Assembly: GCF_046736045.1 (NCBI RefSeq)
Contig: NZ_CP177133.1
Location: 124,001 to 188,000, forward strand
Source: Leptospira_A sp046736045
Lineage (GTDB): Bacteria; Spirochaetota; Leptospiria; Leptospirales; Leptospiraceae
Direction: 5' to 3'
DNA length: 64,000 nucleotides
Shown: in pieces, positions 34,299 through 43,230 of the stretch
Layout: every line of letters begins with the position of its first letter
How positions within the stretch are numbered: position 1 is the first letter of the stretch
Position numbers and translations under genes: made by a program
The notes under the pieces: model-generated
Databases searched by the model: none
The model's input: only the letters and a program-made list of their open reading frames with translations
What the model was told of the DNA's origin: nothing

Positions 34299-36848
34299 CT
34301 ACGACTTGCTAAAACGGAAGAAGTTGATTTTTTTCTTCAACGTATCCGCTAAATTGGCAATCCCATTCGATGTAGCTGTCATTTGTTCCAAACCGGCGGC
34401 AGTGGATTGAGTCAGATCATTGATGCTGAAAATCGCCTGAGCTACTTCACCGATCGCATTCTTCTGCTCTTCCATGGAAAGTTTGATTCCCCGGCTGATT
34501 TGGTTTACCTTTTCCACTTCATCGCTTACTTTCACGTTAATTGTTAGCTGGTTCTTTGTGTTTTTCTCAATGGACTGAGTCATGGAATTAAAAGAATTCA
34601 CACCTTGAATGATTCTCTGAATGAGAGAGATCGTTGCTTCAATGGTTACAGTTCCATTGGTGATCTCTTTTTCGTTCGCCTGAATGAGTTCGCCTATGTC
34701 TTTGATGGAAGTTGCTGTTTTGTCCGCCAATTTTCCAATCTCATCGGCAACAACTGCAAACCCCCGCCCGTAAACTCCCGCACGGGCAGCTTCAATCGCA
34801 GCGTTTAATGCGAGTAAGTTGATCTGTTCTGAGATATTGTTGATGATTTCAATCACACTGCCTATCTCTTGGGAACTGGCGCTGATTTTGGTAATGCTGT
34901 TGCGCATGGAATCCAAAGAAGTTTGGCCGGCTTTCGCTTCATTGGTGATATGGTTCACTTCGGCGGAAGCTTCTCCTACTTCTTTGCCCATAGATTCGAT
35001 GATATCCGACAATTCGGACATTTGTTTGCGGAGAAATTCCACTTTTTTGAATTGGTCTTCTGCTTGAGCATCTACGTTCTGTACGGCGGCAGAAATTTCT
35101 TCAATTGATGCGGATATTTCTTCCGCGGCTGCCGCTTGCGTTTGCGCATTGGAAGAAAGACTGTTCAATGCAACTGTCATTTCTTCGGCAGAAGCCGCCA
35201 TATCATCGGAGATGGATTGATTTACCTGAACCACTTCCGATACCTGTGCGATGGTTCTGTTCAAACCGTGAGACAATTTTCCGAATTCGTCGGAGGATTG
35301 CAAATGCGCGTTGTCCCGCAAGTCCCCTACCGCCATTCTTTCCAAAGTTTGTTCAATGGAACGGAGCGGTTTGAAACGGAAATAAAACAAAGCATACATG
35401 GAAAGAGCAATCGCCAGCGCACCGCTGATGCTCAAATACATCAGTCCGTCCAATGCATCATAACATTCATTTTCGATCTCATCCAAGTCAATTGTGGAAT
35501 AAAACTGAAATCCGTATTTTTGATTTAATTTTTTACGAAGGAGGAACATCGATCCTTCCCATGGGTTTGTGAAAGATTCCGTTTCACCTGCTTGTTTTGC
35601 CTGGGTTTGAAAATCTTCCTGAGGGGATAAATCGAGTAACAAGTATTTGGTGTTTGGATGCCAAACCATTTTGTTGGCCCGATCCAAAAGAAAAGAATAA
35701 CCAGTAGTACCTATGTGGACATTTTTTAGAAACGAACTCATCGCATCCCCAATTAGGAAAGGAAATCCGACGATACCGATTGTTTTTCCTTTTTCATCTT
35801 TCACCGGAGCCGATACGAATATTACGATTCGTTTTGTAATGGGGGAAGCCTCAGCAACCCCGAAATGAACTTTCCCTTCCAGAGCTTTGTCGATATTTTC
35901 TTTGATCAGCGGATTGGTAGCGAGTTTGAATCCGAGTCCGTCTCCTTTGGGAGATCCGGAAGCCACGATCGGATAACCGGAATTCAAACTGGCAACATAT
36001 GTATTTTCGATAAAACTTGACGGATTTTCCAGAATTTTCCTAAGCGTAGGTGTTAGCTTTCCATACTGTTTCGAAGTGAATGCATCTTGTACTTCTTTAC
36101 TGCCTGCAAATTCGGTAATGCTGATTTCAAGAGTTTCGAATAACACGCTCATGGCGGCTTCATTGCTGGAATTGAAATTATAAAGTTGGTTGGAATATGC
36201 CTTTTCCAAAGAGTTGGCATTGATCTTAAAGGATACCATCATATATACGTCACTTAACATGATGATGGAAAGACAAAACATGATGGGAATACTTTTGCCA
36301 AGTCGGCGATAGAACGGATTTTCCTTTTCTGCAAATCCCCTATCGAATGCATCCGATTTCAAAAGGAAATGGGACGCGGATTCCGTTGCCACAAATGCCA
36401 GAACGATATTGATGAGAGCAAGAAAGATCAGTATATTTTCAAAATAGAAAGCCTGTGTCTTGGTAGTGGCGTCCATCAGCAGGAAAGGGACTAGAATGAC
36501 AATCGCAGCAATGATCCATTGAACGGCTCCGGCCAAAGCAAATAAGATAGGGAGTCTAGTCGCGGTGTTCCAAACTTTCAAATAGGCATCGGAAGGAATC
36601 GTTTCTCCATTTTCCTTTTGAATGAGATAGTTTTTGATTTCCTTTAAGTATTTTGCGATGAATCCGAAATGAACGACTTGAGAAGTTACGGAAGCGGCTG
36701 CAATGGAAAGCAGAATTGTGATAAACTGCTCTTTGGTCGGTTTGAGCAAAAAATAAGTGAGGATTGTACCCAGAGGAACGACAACTCCCAGGGAAAGGCC
36801 TTGTGATGCCAAAAGAATTCTACGAGAATATTGTTTGTATAATTTCAT
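34299..36848 (-). CDS. Methyl-accepting chemotaxis protein, first copy
   Basis: An 849-residue chemoreceptor. The N-terminal 170 residues hold about four membrane helices, a periplasmic sensor (about 210-455) with Cache-like features (DGLGFKLATNPLI, IGTTGYSFLLDRANKMVWHP), a further membrane helix near 470 and a HAMP domain (about 490-540). The cytoplasmic signalling domain spans about 560-849 with the hairpin tip INLLALNAAIEAARAG and GFAVVADEIGKLADKT. It passes sensor input to CheA/CheW. The ligand is unknown. The next gene upstream is a close paralogue, so a tandem duplication is likely. Confidence 0.9.
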   Translation of the reverse strand: MKLYKQYSRRILLASQGLSLGVVVPLGTILTYFLLKPTKEQFITILLSIAAASVTSQVVHFGFIAKYLKEIKNYLIQKENGETIPSDAYLKVWNTATRLPILFALAGAVQWIIAAIVILVPFLLMDATTKTQAFYFENILIFLALINIVLAFVATESASHFLLKSDAFDRGFAEKENPFYRRLGKSIPIMFCLSIIMLSDVYMMVSFKINANSLEKAYSNQLYNFNSSNEAAMSVLFETLEISITEFAGSKEVQDAFTSKQYGKLTPTLRKILENPSSFIENTYVASLNSGYPIVASGSPKGDGLGFKLATNPLIKENIDKALEGKVHFGVAEASPITKRIVIFVSAPVKDEKGKTIGIVGFPFLIGDAMSSFLKNVHIGTTGYSFLLDRANKMVWHPNTKYLLLDLSPQEDFQTQAKQAGETESFTNPWEGSMFLLRKKLNQKYGFQFYSTIDLDEIENECYDALDGLMYLSISGALAIALSMYALFYFRFKPLRSIEQTLERMAVGDLRDNAHLQSSDEFGKLSHGLNRTIAQVSEVVQVNQSISDDMAASAEEMTVALNSLSSNAQTQAAAAEEISASIEEISAAVQNVDAQAEDQFKKVEFLRKQMSELSDIIESMGKEVGEASAEVNHITNEAKAGQTSLDSMRNSITKISASSQEIGSVIEIINNISEQINLLALNAAIEAARAGVYGRGFAVVADEIGKLADKTATSIKDIGELIQANEKEITNGTVTIEATISLIQRIIQGVNSFNSMTQSIEKNTKNQLTINVKVSDEVEKVNQISRGIKLSMEEQKNAIGEVAQAIFSINDLTQSTAAGLEQMTATSNGIANLADTLKKKINFFRFSKS

Positions 36849-36947
36849 TTCCAGTGAACCTAAAGGTCAATGGGAATGATTCTAACTACTTGTGCAACAT
36901 TTAAAACCAAGGCAATCTCCAAAGATCATGCCCTGATTTGCTTTCAG

Positions 36948-39509
36948 TTATTGCGGCTTATGAAACAAAGGAACCGATTTGCTCAATTGAAAAAAATTGA
37001 TCTTACGTTTTAAAGTTTCCGCCAGATTTGCCATCCCATTGGAAGTTGCTGTCATTTCTTCCAGACCGGCCGCTGTGGATTGAGTCAGATCATTGATACT
37101 GAAAATCGCCTCGGCAACTTCGCCGATTGCCATCTTTTGTTCTTCCATGGAAAGTTTGATTCCTCGACTGATTTCATTCACACTTTCCACTTCGGCGATT
37201 ACTTTCTGATTGATCACCAATTGTTCTTTGGTATTGGACTCTATGGAATGAGTTAGATCCTGAAATGAATTCACTCCTTTGATGATTGCCTGGATGAGAG
37301 AAATCGTAGCTTCAATGGTTTCCGTTCCATTGTTGATTTCTTTTTCGTTCGCCTGAATGAGTTCATCTATATCTTTGATGGAAGTAGCGGTTTTGTCAGC
37401 CAGCTTTCCTATCTCATCGGCCACAACTGCAAACCCCCGTCCGTAAACTCCCGCACGGGCAGCTTCTATCGCAGCGTTTAATGCAAGTAAGTTGATCTGT
37501 TCCGAGATATTGTTGATAATTTCAATCACACTTCCTATTTCTTGGGAACTGTTACTGATTTTGGTGATGCTGTTGCGCATAAAATCCAAAGAAGCCTGTC
37601 CCCTTTGCGCTTCATTCGTAATTTCAGTCACATCTTCCGAAGCCTTTCCTACTTGTTTGCCCATGGCTTGGATGATATTGGACAAATGATTCATTTGGGA
37701 TTTCAGAACTTCCACTTTTTTAGCCTGCTCATCCGACTGAGCATCTACGTTTTGTACGGCGGCAGAAATTTCTTCAATTGAAGCGGATATTTCTTCTGCA
37801 GATGCCGCTTGCGTTTGCGCATTTGCAGAAAGACTCCCAAGTGCGACTGACATTTGTTCTGTGGAAGAAGCGAGATCTTCCGAAATCATCTGATTGCTGC
37901 CGACCACATCCGCAATTTGATCGATTGTATTGTTCAAGCCCTCCTGCAATTTGCCCAACTCATCCACCGAATCAGGATGGGATTTTTCAGTCAGATCTCC
38001 TTTTTTGATTCTTTCCAAAATGATTTCGACAGTAGACAAACCGGCAAGCCTTGTTCGCAAAAGCAGCACGACAAACAAATTGATAAAAACAGAACTCAAA
38101 GTTCCGATTACGGAAAGCCAAATCATGGAAACAATCGCACTTTTTTCAATCTCATCCACACCAATCGTTGTTATAAAATAAAATTGATACTTTTCGTTGA
38201 ACTTGCGCATCAATGCTTTGTGAGAACCGTTAAAAGAATATTTTAAAAACGTATCTTCCGATGCATCGGCAAGCCGTCTTCCGAAAGGTTCGTTTTTGAA
38301 ATCATATAATGTATATTTCTCATTAGGATGCCAGATTGCGATCAAATCCCGATCCAAAAGCAATGAATAACCGCTCTTCCCGCCTAACTTAAGTCCACCG
38401 ACTACGGATTGTACGAATTTGCCGGCGAGAAAAGGAAATCCTGCGATCGCAATAACTTCCCCCGATTCATTACGGATAGGTGCTGTCAAAAGTATTACCG
38501 ATTGTTTGGAAACGGGAGAACGGAATGCCTTACTGAAGATGACGGTCTGCTCTTTCGTAAATTTGAGATTGTCTTTAGCTTCCGCTTCATCATTCAGATC
38601 TTTGCCAATACCTGAACCGTCAGGCAAACCGGTTGTTAGTACGATTCCCGAAGGAGAACTTACAAAATTATTTTCATACAATGCCAGCGGATCATTATGC
38701 ATTTTTTGCAAATAAGGAGTTAGTTCTTTCCAGCGTCTCTCTTTTGCAATCTGGATGATACGTTTGTCGGATACAAATTCCAAAATATCGGTTTCCCTTG
38801 ATTTGAAATATCTTTCGATGATGATTGAATTGTTCGAATTGATATTGGATAATTGATTTTGAAAAGCAATGTCGATCGCATTTTTGGTGGAATTGAAACT
38901 GATCAAAACAAGTGCGATCAATAACAGTTGGATCAAAGCGGAAATTAAAATCGGCAATGACAATCTCAAACTTTGGTACTGCAAATTCTCCGCATGATAA
39001 TTTTTTGGGGGAACGAAGATTTCTTTTGTGTATAAATTCCGAAGCAAAACCACCGCGACAATATATGCGATTAGAATACTAACGATCGCAGTGAAGAGCA
39101 GTATCCCGGTAAAATTTACTTTTTGAGAAACAGTTGATTCCTGGAAAATAAAAAAAGGAATCGTTGAGATCAATGTCCCGAGTGTCCATCGCACGATTCC
39201 GATCAGAACGATACGCCCGGGCAAGTTGGCGAGTCTGTTTCTGGCATCCAGAAAAACTTCCCCTGAAATCGTCTCACCTTTTTCCCAAAGATTCAAGTAG
39301 GTCTTGAGCGGTTTGAGCTGCTTCCCGATAAACAGCTGTAATGTTTGAGCTAAAATAGCCGCGAGAACCCCACCTCCCAATAAAATTTTGAGCTGATCTT
39401 CCGACGGTTCTATGAAAAAAACCACAAACCAAAAGGCAAACGGTATGAGAATGATGAGATTGATGAATTCCGTAAAAAGGAAAAATTTGAAAGCGAATCT
39501 TTTGAACAT
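36948..39509 (-). CDS. Methyl-accepting chemotaxis protein, second copy
   Basis: An 853-residue paralogue with the same plan: N-terminal membrane bundle (about four helices), Cache-like periplasmic domain (about 215-455, with GGKSGYSLLLDRDLIAIWHP), membrane helix, HAMP and signalling domain. The signalling part is almost the same as in the first copy, while the sensor domains differ widely, so the two likely sense different ligands and share one kinase array. The last residues (SVPLFHKPQ) extend slightly beyond the copy. The gene has its own start and a gap of 99 bases before the first copy. Confidence 0.9.
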   Translation of the reverse strand: MFKRFAFKFFLFTEFINLIILIPFAFWFVVFFIEPSEDQLKILLGGGVLAAILAQTLQLFIGKQLKPLKTYLNLWEKGETISGEVFLDARNRLANLPGRIVLIGIVRWTLGTLISTIPFFIFQESTVSQKVNFTGILLFTAIVSILIAYIVAVVLLRNLYTKEIFVPPKNYHAENLQYQSLRLSLPILISALIQLLLIALVLISFNSTKNAIDIAFQNQLSNINSNNSIIIERYFKSRETDILEFVSDKRIIQIAKERRWKELTPYLQKMHNDPLALYENNFVSSPSGIVLTTGLPDGSGIGKDLNDEAEAKDNLKFTKEQTVIFSKAFRSPVSKQSVILLTAPIRNESGEVIAIAGFPFLAGKFVQSVVGGLKLGGKSGYSLLLDRDLIAIWHPNEKYTLYDFKNEPFGRRLADASEDTFLKYSFNGSHKALMRKFNEKYQFYFITTIGVDEIEKSAIVSMIWLSVIGTLSSVFINLFVVLLLRTRLAGLSTVEIILERIKKGDLTEKSHPDSVDELGKLQEGLNNTIDQIADVVGSNQMISEDLASSTEQMSVALGSLSANAQTQAASAEEISASIEEISAAVQNVDAQSDEQAKKVEVLKSQMNHLSNIIQAMGKQVGKASEDVTEITNEAQRGQASLDFMRNSITKISNSSQEIGSVIEIINNISEQINLLALNAAIEAARAGVYGRGFAVVADEIGKLADKTATSIKDIDELIQANEKEINNGTETIEATISLIQAIIKGVNSFQDLTHSIESNTKEQLVINQKVIAEVESVNEISRGIKLSMEEQKMAIGEVAEAIFSINDLTQSTAAGLEEMTATSNGMANLAETLKRKINFFQLSKSVPLFHKPQ

Positions 39510-39597
39510 GCTACTTCCCAGTCTCCAAATTCAAAGAGAATGGGAAATAAAATTTAACGATTTTCGGGTGAATTATATATCAATCATATGGAAAAAA

Positions 39598-40725
39598 TTA
39601 AAAGGAGAGTTTTACTCCCAAATTTGCAGAATACAGATCCTTGCCGCCGTAAATCCCTTCAGCAATGATTTTTAAGAGAAAAACATCAATTTCCAAACCT
39701 ACGATTCCATATCCTATTTTTCTTCTGGAGCTGGCACTTCCGGAAGCATTCAATCCAAGAGTTCCCGAATCACTTGCAGAAAGCAAAGCAGGATTGATTT
39801 GGCTTTGGTATTCGCGAGGAAGCTCAATGATATTGGCAGCAGCAGTTTGAACCAAATACGGCCCTCTTCTCGAGAGAGACATTTCACTATCTCCTGTGTT
39901 CCAACTGTAACCACCTCCCACAATCACATTCAAAAACCAGAATAAACCGATTCCGGTTCTGATATCGGCATGTGTGGTTCTGATTTTAGTATGGTAATCG
40001 AAATTGGTATCTCCACCCCATTTTCCTTTTACACCATTTGTTTGGATCGTCGCGGCCTTTCCTTCCAGATAACTGAGGGAAAAATTTTCATCCATAACAT
40101 GGTGCCCGGCTCCGATATTCACTCCGTTCCAGGTAATCACATTGGCAAAAAAACCTACCTTTTCGAAAACCTGATAACGAAGCATTCCACCGTAACTTTT
40201 TATTGTTATGCGGCCTTCATAATTTTTATTATTGGAAAAACTTTCCAATTGTTTTTGAGAAATCGCAGAATTCATTCCATGCAAATAAACGGAAAATCTA
40301 CGCATATAATGTTGGTCGTCAAATCCCAAAACCCATCCCAGATTAAAATCAAGATTGATGGAAGGAATTACGGAAGCTCCTACATTGGGAAGTTCGGGTA
40401 GTTTGAATCCGGTATCGCCGATCGATATATTGTCTTTTTTATAACCTGCGGCCGAAATACCGGCACCGATCTGAAAGCGCCTAACATGGCCTGTACCGAC
40501 AACGGAGCCTCCGAGATTGGCAAGAAACCCTGCTTCCGTATTTGTTTTCATCACTTCGTTCAGATAATCTTTTTGAAAACGATAGTATGTATCATTGGTA
40601 AGGCTAGTGAGATTGGAAGGTAGGTAGGAACAAGCCTTACCTTCACAGGTAAACTGTGCTTGCAAACTTTGCGTTCCTAAAAAAATACCAAATAAGAATA
40701 AAAATATAAATCCGGTTTGTTTCAT
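39598..40725 (-). CDS. Exported protein, possible Lsa36-type surface/outer-membrane protein
   Basis: A 375-residue protein with a signal peptide (MKQTGFIFLFLFGIFLGTQSLQAQ). The start at 40725 is used rather than eight codons upstream because the signal peptide then begins at once. The mature part begins with FTCEGKACSYLPSNL and continues with many beta-type strands and small loops (IGAGISAAGYKKD, INLDFNLGWVLGF), suggesting a beta-barrel. It may belong to the Lsa36-type family of Leptospira surface proteins, but I cannot confirm this. No operon partner is visible. Confidence 0.65.
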   Translation of the reverse strand: MKQTGFIFLFLFGIFLGTQSLQAQFTCEGKACSYLPSNLTSLTNDTYYRFQKDYLNEVMKTNTEAGFLANLGGSVVGTGHVRRFQIGAGISAAGYKKDNISIGDTGFKLPELPNVGASVIPSINLDFNLGWVLGFDDQHYMRRFSVYLHGMNSAISQKQLESFSNNKNYEGRITIKSYGGMLRYQVFEKVGFFANVITWNGVNIGAGHHVMDENFSLSYLEGKAATIQTNGVKGKWGGDTNFDYHTKIRTTHADIRTGIGLFWFLNVIVGGGYSWNTGDSEMSLSRRGPYLVQTAAANIIELPREYQSQINPALLSASDSGTLGLNASGSASSRRKIGYGIVGLEIDVFLLKIIAEGIYGGKDLYSANLGVKLSF

Positions 40726-40806
40726 TGATTGCACCTTAGCAAAAAACACTAGCTTCTGCCTTTAATATCCCCTACATCGATCAACAAATGAAGGAAAATT
40801 TATTTC

Positions 40807-41733
40807 CTAATCATTCAGAACTTTTTCTTTTTTTCGAGAGCTAATCCAAAAGACTCCAAATAAAACGAAAAATGTTCCCAATGTATGAAAAAAAGTAATG
40901 GTTTCGCCTAAAAACCAATACGCCAGAAACAAAGTTGACATAGGTCCTACCGATCCGATGATCGCTGCTTCCTTGGACCCGACCCGTTTGATTCCTTCCG
41001 AAACAAAAATGGCAGGCAGAACAGTGTTTACTGTTCCCATAAAAAAGGTCAGCAAATAAAGAGAAACCGGTTGGTTGAGCTCTTCCCATTTTCCAAAAAG
41101 ACCAAAATGAACAAATACTGCCAATGAAGATATGGCAAGCGCAAGCGCTGTATAACGTTGGGCTCCCAGTTTCGGAATCAAAGATCCCGTTCCCATCAAA
41201 TAAATGGCGTAAGTCAATGCACTCAAAAGAATGAAAAATGCACCCAGGGAAACGTCCTTTGCAGCACCTACCTTCAAGTCCTGGCTATAAGCAATCGCAA
41301 CTCCGGTATAAGTGAGTAAAAGTGCAAATATTTCTCTGGCATGAATTTTCTTTTTTAAAAACAAAAAAGACAGAATCACAACTAACGTAGGATAGACGAA
41401 AAGAATGATTCTTTCCAAACCTGCGGTGATATATTGTAATCCGAGAAAATCAAATAAGCTGGCAAGGTAATAACCTACGATCCCCATAAAAAACACGGAG
41501 AACCATTCTTTCTTTGTAAGATGTGCACGACCTAGTTTTTTTTCTTCCGAAACGGCAATCCAAATCAGGAAAGGGAAAGCAAATAACATCCGAAAAAAAA
41601 GCGAAGTCAAAGCACCCAATGGATATTGGTAAGTCAGTTTCACCACAACTGCTTTTGCAGAAAAAAGGATGGCGCCTATCAGAACGAGTATGGCACCCTG
41701 CCATTCTTTTTTAATTTTTAGATTCCAATCCAT
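40807..41733 (-). CDS. DMT superfamily EamA-type exporter
   Basis: A 308-residue protein with ten membrane helices in two EamA repeats (about 15-145 and 165-300). Typical segments are GALTSLFFRMLFAFP and, in the second repeat, NTVLPAIFVSEGIKRVGSKEAAIIGSVGPM with FLGETITF. Such proteins export amino acids or metabolites. The ATG at 41733 has GGAAC at a good distance; a second ATG four codons upstream lacks a clear site. The basic C-terminus (SSRKKEKVLND) is cytoplasmic. Substrate unknown. Confidence 0.83.
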   Translation of the reverse strand: MDWNLKIKKEWQGAILVLIGAILFSAKAVVVKLTYQYPLGALTSLFFRMLFAFPFLIWIAVSEEKKLGRAHLTKKEWFSVFFMGIVGYYLASLFDFLGLQYITAGLERIILFVYPTLVVILSFLFLKKKIHAREIFALLLTYTGVAIAYSQDLKVGAAKDVSLGAFFILLSALTYAIYLMGTGSLIPKLGAQRYTALALAISSLAVFVHFGLFGKWEELNQPVSLYLLTFFMGTVNTVLPAIFVSEGIKRVGSKEAAIIGSVGPMSTLFLAYWFLGETITFFHTLGTFFVLFGVFWISSRKKEKVLND

Positions 41734-41781
41734 GAATAGTTCCATGTTGGAAACAGACTATTTCCCCGATACATAAATAGA

Positions 41782-42063
41782 ATGAAACTAGCCCGGACCA
41801 TCTCCCTATTATTTGTACTGGTGCTTGCGACGAATCTGATGGCAAAAGAAGAAGAAATTTCTAAACCTCTTCTCAGAGTTTGGCCTGCATTCCGTCCGGA
41901 AGAATGTGAAGATTGGGCCATCCTTCCCTACTTATGCAAAAGATGTTTATTGCAGGGAAAACAATACGCACAGAAGATCTTTTTTTATGAATCAGGACCT
42001 TATCGATTGCATGGATGTTATCTGGAACCGGAAGGTTTCAGTTTAGAAGAAGAGAAGAAGTGA
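41782..42063 (+). CDS. Small exported cysteine-containing protein
   Basis: A 93-residue protein, signal peptide MKLARTISLLFVLVLATNLMA with cleavage likely before KEEEIS. The mature part is about 70 residues with four cysteines (EECEDW, YLCKRC, HGCYLE), enough for two disulfides or a metal site. No family recognised. It is divergent from the EamA exporter and ends in a hairpin shared with the convergent lipoprotein gene. Confidence 0.65.
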   Translation: MKLARTISLLFVLVLATNLMAKEEEISKPLLRVWPAFRPEECEDWAILPYLCKRCLLQGKQYAQKIFFYESGPYRLHGCYLEPEGFSLEEEKK

Positions 42064-42092
42064 CCTCAAGGCATACGAAAGCCTAGAGGTCA
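42061..42092. terminator. Hairpin between convergent small genes
   Basis: Twelve-base arms TGACCTCAAGGC/GCCTAGAGGTCA with one mismatch and an eight-base loop, starting at the TGA of the plus-strand gene. The stop codon forms part of the stem. T runs are weak on both sides, so it may work as a bidirectional barrier rather than a classical terminator. Confidence 0.65.
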
Positions 42093-42103
42093 CAAAAATC
42101 AGG

Positions 42104-42382
42104 TTATTTTTTCACACAACCCATAATGCCTGCAAGACCAGGGGAACTTTTTAAGCAGTTTGGATCGAATTTTCCTTCCATACACTGCTCAACCATTTTA
42201 ATCTTGCCTTGTTGTAATCCTGCAAGTAAAGGTGCTGCTTGCGGGTTCTTTTTTGCTTCTTCTTCAATTGCTACAAAAGCAGAAGTAAGAGCAGCATCGC
42301 ATTCTTCTTGAGAGTAAACTTTCGATTTACAATTTGTGAGCGAAAGGCTCAAAAAGAGAGCAAGAACAAGTAATTTTTTCAT
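42104..42382 (-). CDS. Small lipoprotein, TIGR04454-like
   Basis: A 92-residue lipoprotein. The start at 42382 begins the signal peptide MKKLLVLALFLSLSLTNC, giving Cys18 for lipidation; a longer frame upstream has no signal character. The mature part has four cysteines (EECDAA, EQCMEG, PNCLKS, MGCVKK) and is helix-rich. The pattern resembles small paralogous lipoproteins of Leptospira grouped as TIGR04454, although this is from memory of the family. Probably anchored to a membrane; function unknown. Confidence 0.7.
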   Translation of the reverse strand: MKKLLVLALFLSLSLTNCKSKVYSQEECDAALTSAFVAIEEEAKKNPQAAPLLAGLQQGKIKMVEQCMEGKFDPNCLKSSPGLAGIMGCVKK

Positions 42383-42448
42383 GAAAATCTCCAAGGATTT
42401 ATGTTTCTTGATACAATCCTTTGAGGAAATGGATTTGAAAACAAAAAA

Positions 42449-42793
42449 ATGATACATCATATAGCGATTGGCACTCAGTCTGTCCAAGTTCTCAGCAATT
42501 TTTACAAAAAAATCCCGAATTGTATTTTTTTAAAAGAAAACCTATGTCCGAATTCGGAAGAAGTCCGATCCGTTTGGTTTCAAATTTCGAAAACAATCCT
42601 GATGATTGAAGATGGAAACAAAGAAGCGGCACGCGCTTTGGTTTTTCAATGTAACGAAGAAGATCGGGCAAACTGGAAAACGTTTCTAAATTCAGTCTCA
42701 GTCTCGGAAAGAACCGAGTTTACAATTTACTTTTCCGATCCGGATGGAAACAAATTGGGCATCAGCAGTTTTCCCACTCCTTTAAATTTATAG
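42449..42793 (+). CDS. VOC (glyoxalase/dioxygenase-like) family protein
   Basis: A 114-residue single-repeat vicinal-oxygen-chelate protein. It opens with IHHIAIGTQSVQVLSNFY and ends with the metal-side motif FYFS-like FSDPDGNKLGIS, as in glyoxalase and related enzymes. The usual first His ligand (HHIAI) and the Glu/His region (FTIYFSDPDGN) are seen, but the catalytic role is unknown. It diverges from the small lipoprotein and is followed after seven bases by a 42-codon frame. Confidence 0.75.
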   Translation: MIHHIAIGTQSVQVLSNFYKKIPNCIFLKENLCPNSEEVRSVWFQISKTILMIEDGNKEAARALVFQCNEEDRANWKTFLNSVSVSERTEFTIYFSDPDGNKLGISSFPTPLNL

Positions 42794-42800
42794 GCACGAC

Positions 42801-42929
42801 ATGACAATCAATATATCCAACGGGTCGCAAATCCTATCCGATCAGGCGGCGATTATGACGGACAATTCTTCTCGTATGACAAACATTAGTTCCAAATTGG
42901 AAGATGTTTTACAGAAGTTCAAATTATAG
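42801..42929 (+). CDS. Possible 42-residue protein
   Basis: A short frame beginning MTINISNGSQIL and ending LEDVLQKFKL, placed seven bases after the VOC stop. The composition is plausible (amphipathic, no rare residues) and it could be translated by coupling. There is only a weak ribosome site (GGCACGAC). It has no recognised family and could be chance. Its end coincides with the 3' end of the candidate minus-strand RNA. Confidence 0.35.
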   Translation: MTINISNGSQILSDQAAIMTDNSSRMTNISSKLEDVLQKFKL

Positions 42930-43150
42930 AAAAAATTCAAGTAGAAGGAGAATCTTTCCAAGCGACTGCCTTCGGTAGGTTCACTAACGAAACCTGAAAG
43001 GGACCAACTTTCAGAACTTGGAAAGACCGTGACTGGTCGGTTTTGCAACGATCCTGGTCAGGCTTATTGCCCAGCCACCTCGCGAGTCAGAATTCTTGAG
43101 TTGTAACAACTACTATCCAAATAGACCACCTCCTTTGCTTATACCTTAGC
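42925..43150 (-). ncRNA. Candidate structured noncoding RNA
   Basis: About 225 bases without a normal coding frame but with dense inverted repeats: TCTTTCCAAG (42953-42962) with CTTGGAAAGA (43017-43026) enclosing a CTGAAAG/CTTTCAG hairpin, a GACC/GGTC stem, GGCT/AGCC and AGTTG/CAACT hairpins. The ends can pair (AAGGAG with CTCCTT). A TTGACA promoter lies upstream on the minus strand and a T6 run (AATTTTTT) lies at the far end. The RNA would contain AAGGAGGTGG, a perfect ribosome-binding sequence, with an 18-codon TTG-started frame after it. It does not match RNase P, tmRNA or SRP RNA cores that I know. A 6S-like role is possible but not supported. Strand is inferred. Confidence 0.45.
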
Positions 43151-43156
43151 TAACCT

Positions 43157-43185
43157 TTTCTAGTACTCTCGGATTTCAGTGTCAA
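43157..43185 (-). promoter_or_regulatory. Promoter-like hexamers for the candidate RNA
   Basis: On the minus strand TTGACA (43180-43185) is followed after 17 bases by TAGAAA (43157-43162). The -35 box is perfect and the spacing ideal; the -10 box keeps four of six bases. Transcription would begin near 43150. Confidence 0.45.
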
Positions 43186-43230
43186 GAAAACATTTGGCAA
43201 AATGGGAAAATTAGATAAAGATTGTTTTTA

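Noticed and set aside
43100..43150. Fragment of a 16S rRNA 3' end
   Set aside because: GTAACAA and CACCTCCTTT are present, but the spacing is too short and the preceding 16S sequence is missing; taken as chance or mimicry.
42930..43150. RNase P RNA, tmRNA or SRP RNA
   Set aside because: None of the conserved cores of these RNAs (P4 GAGGAAAGTC, tmRNA tag and acceptor ends, GGTCAGGTCCGGAAGG) is present on either strand.
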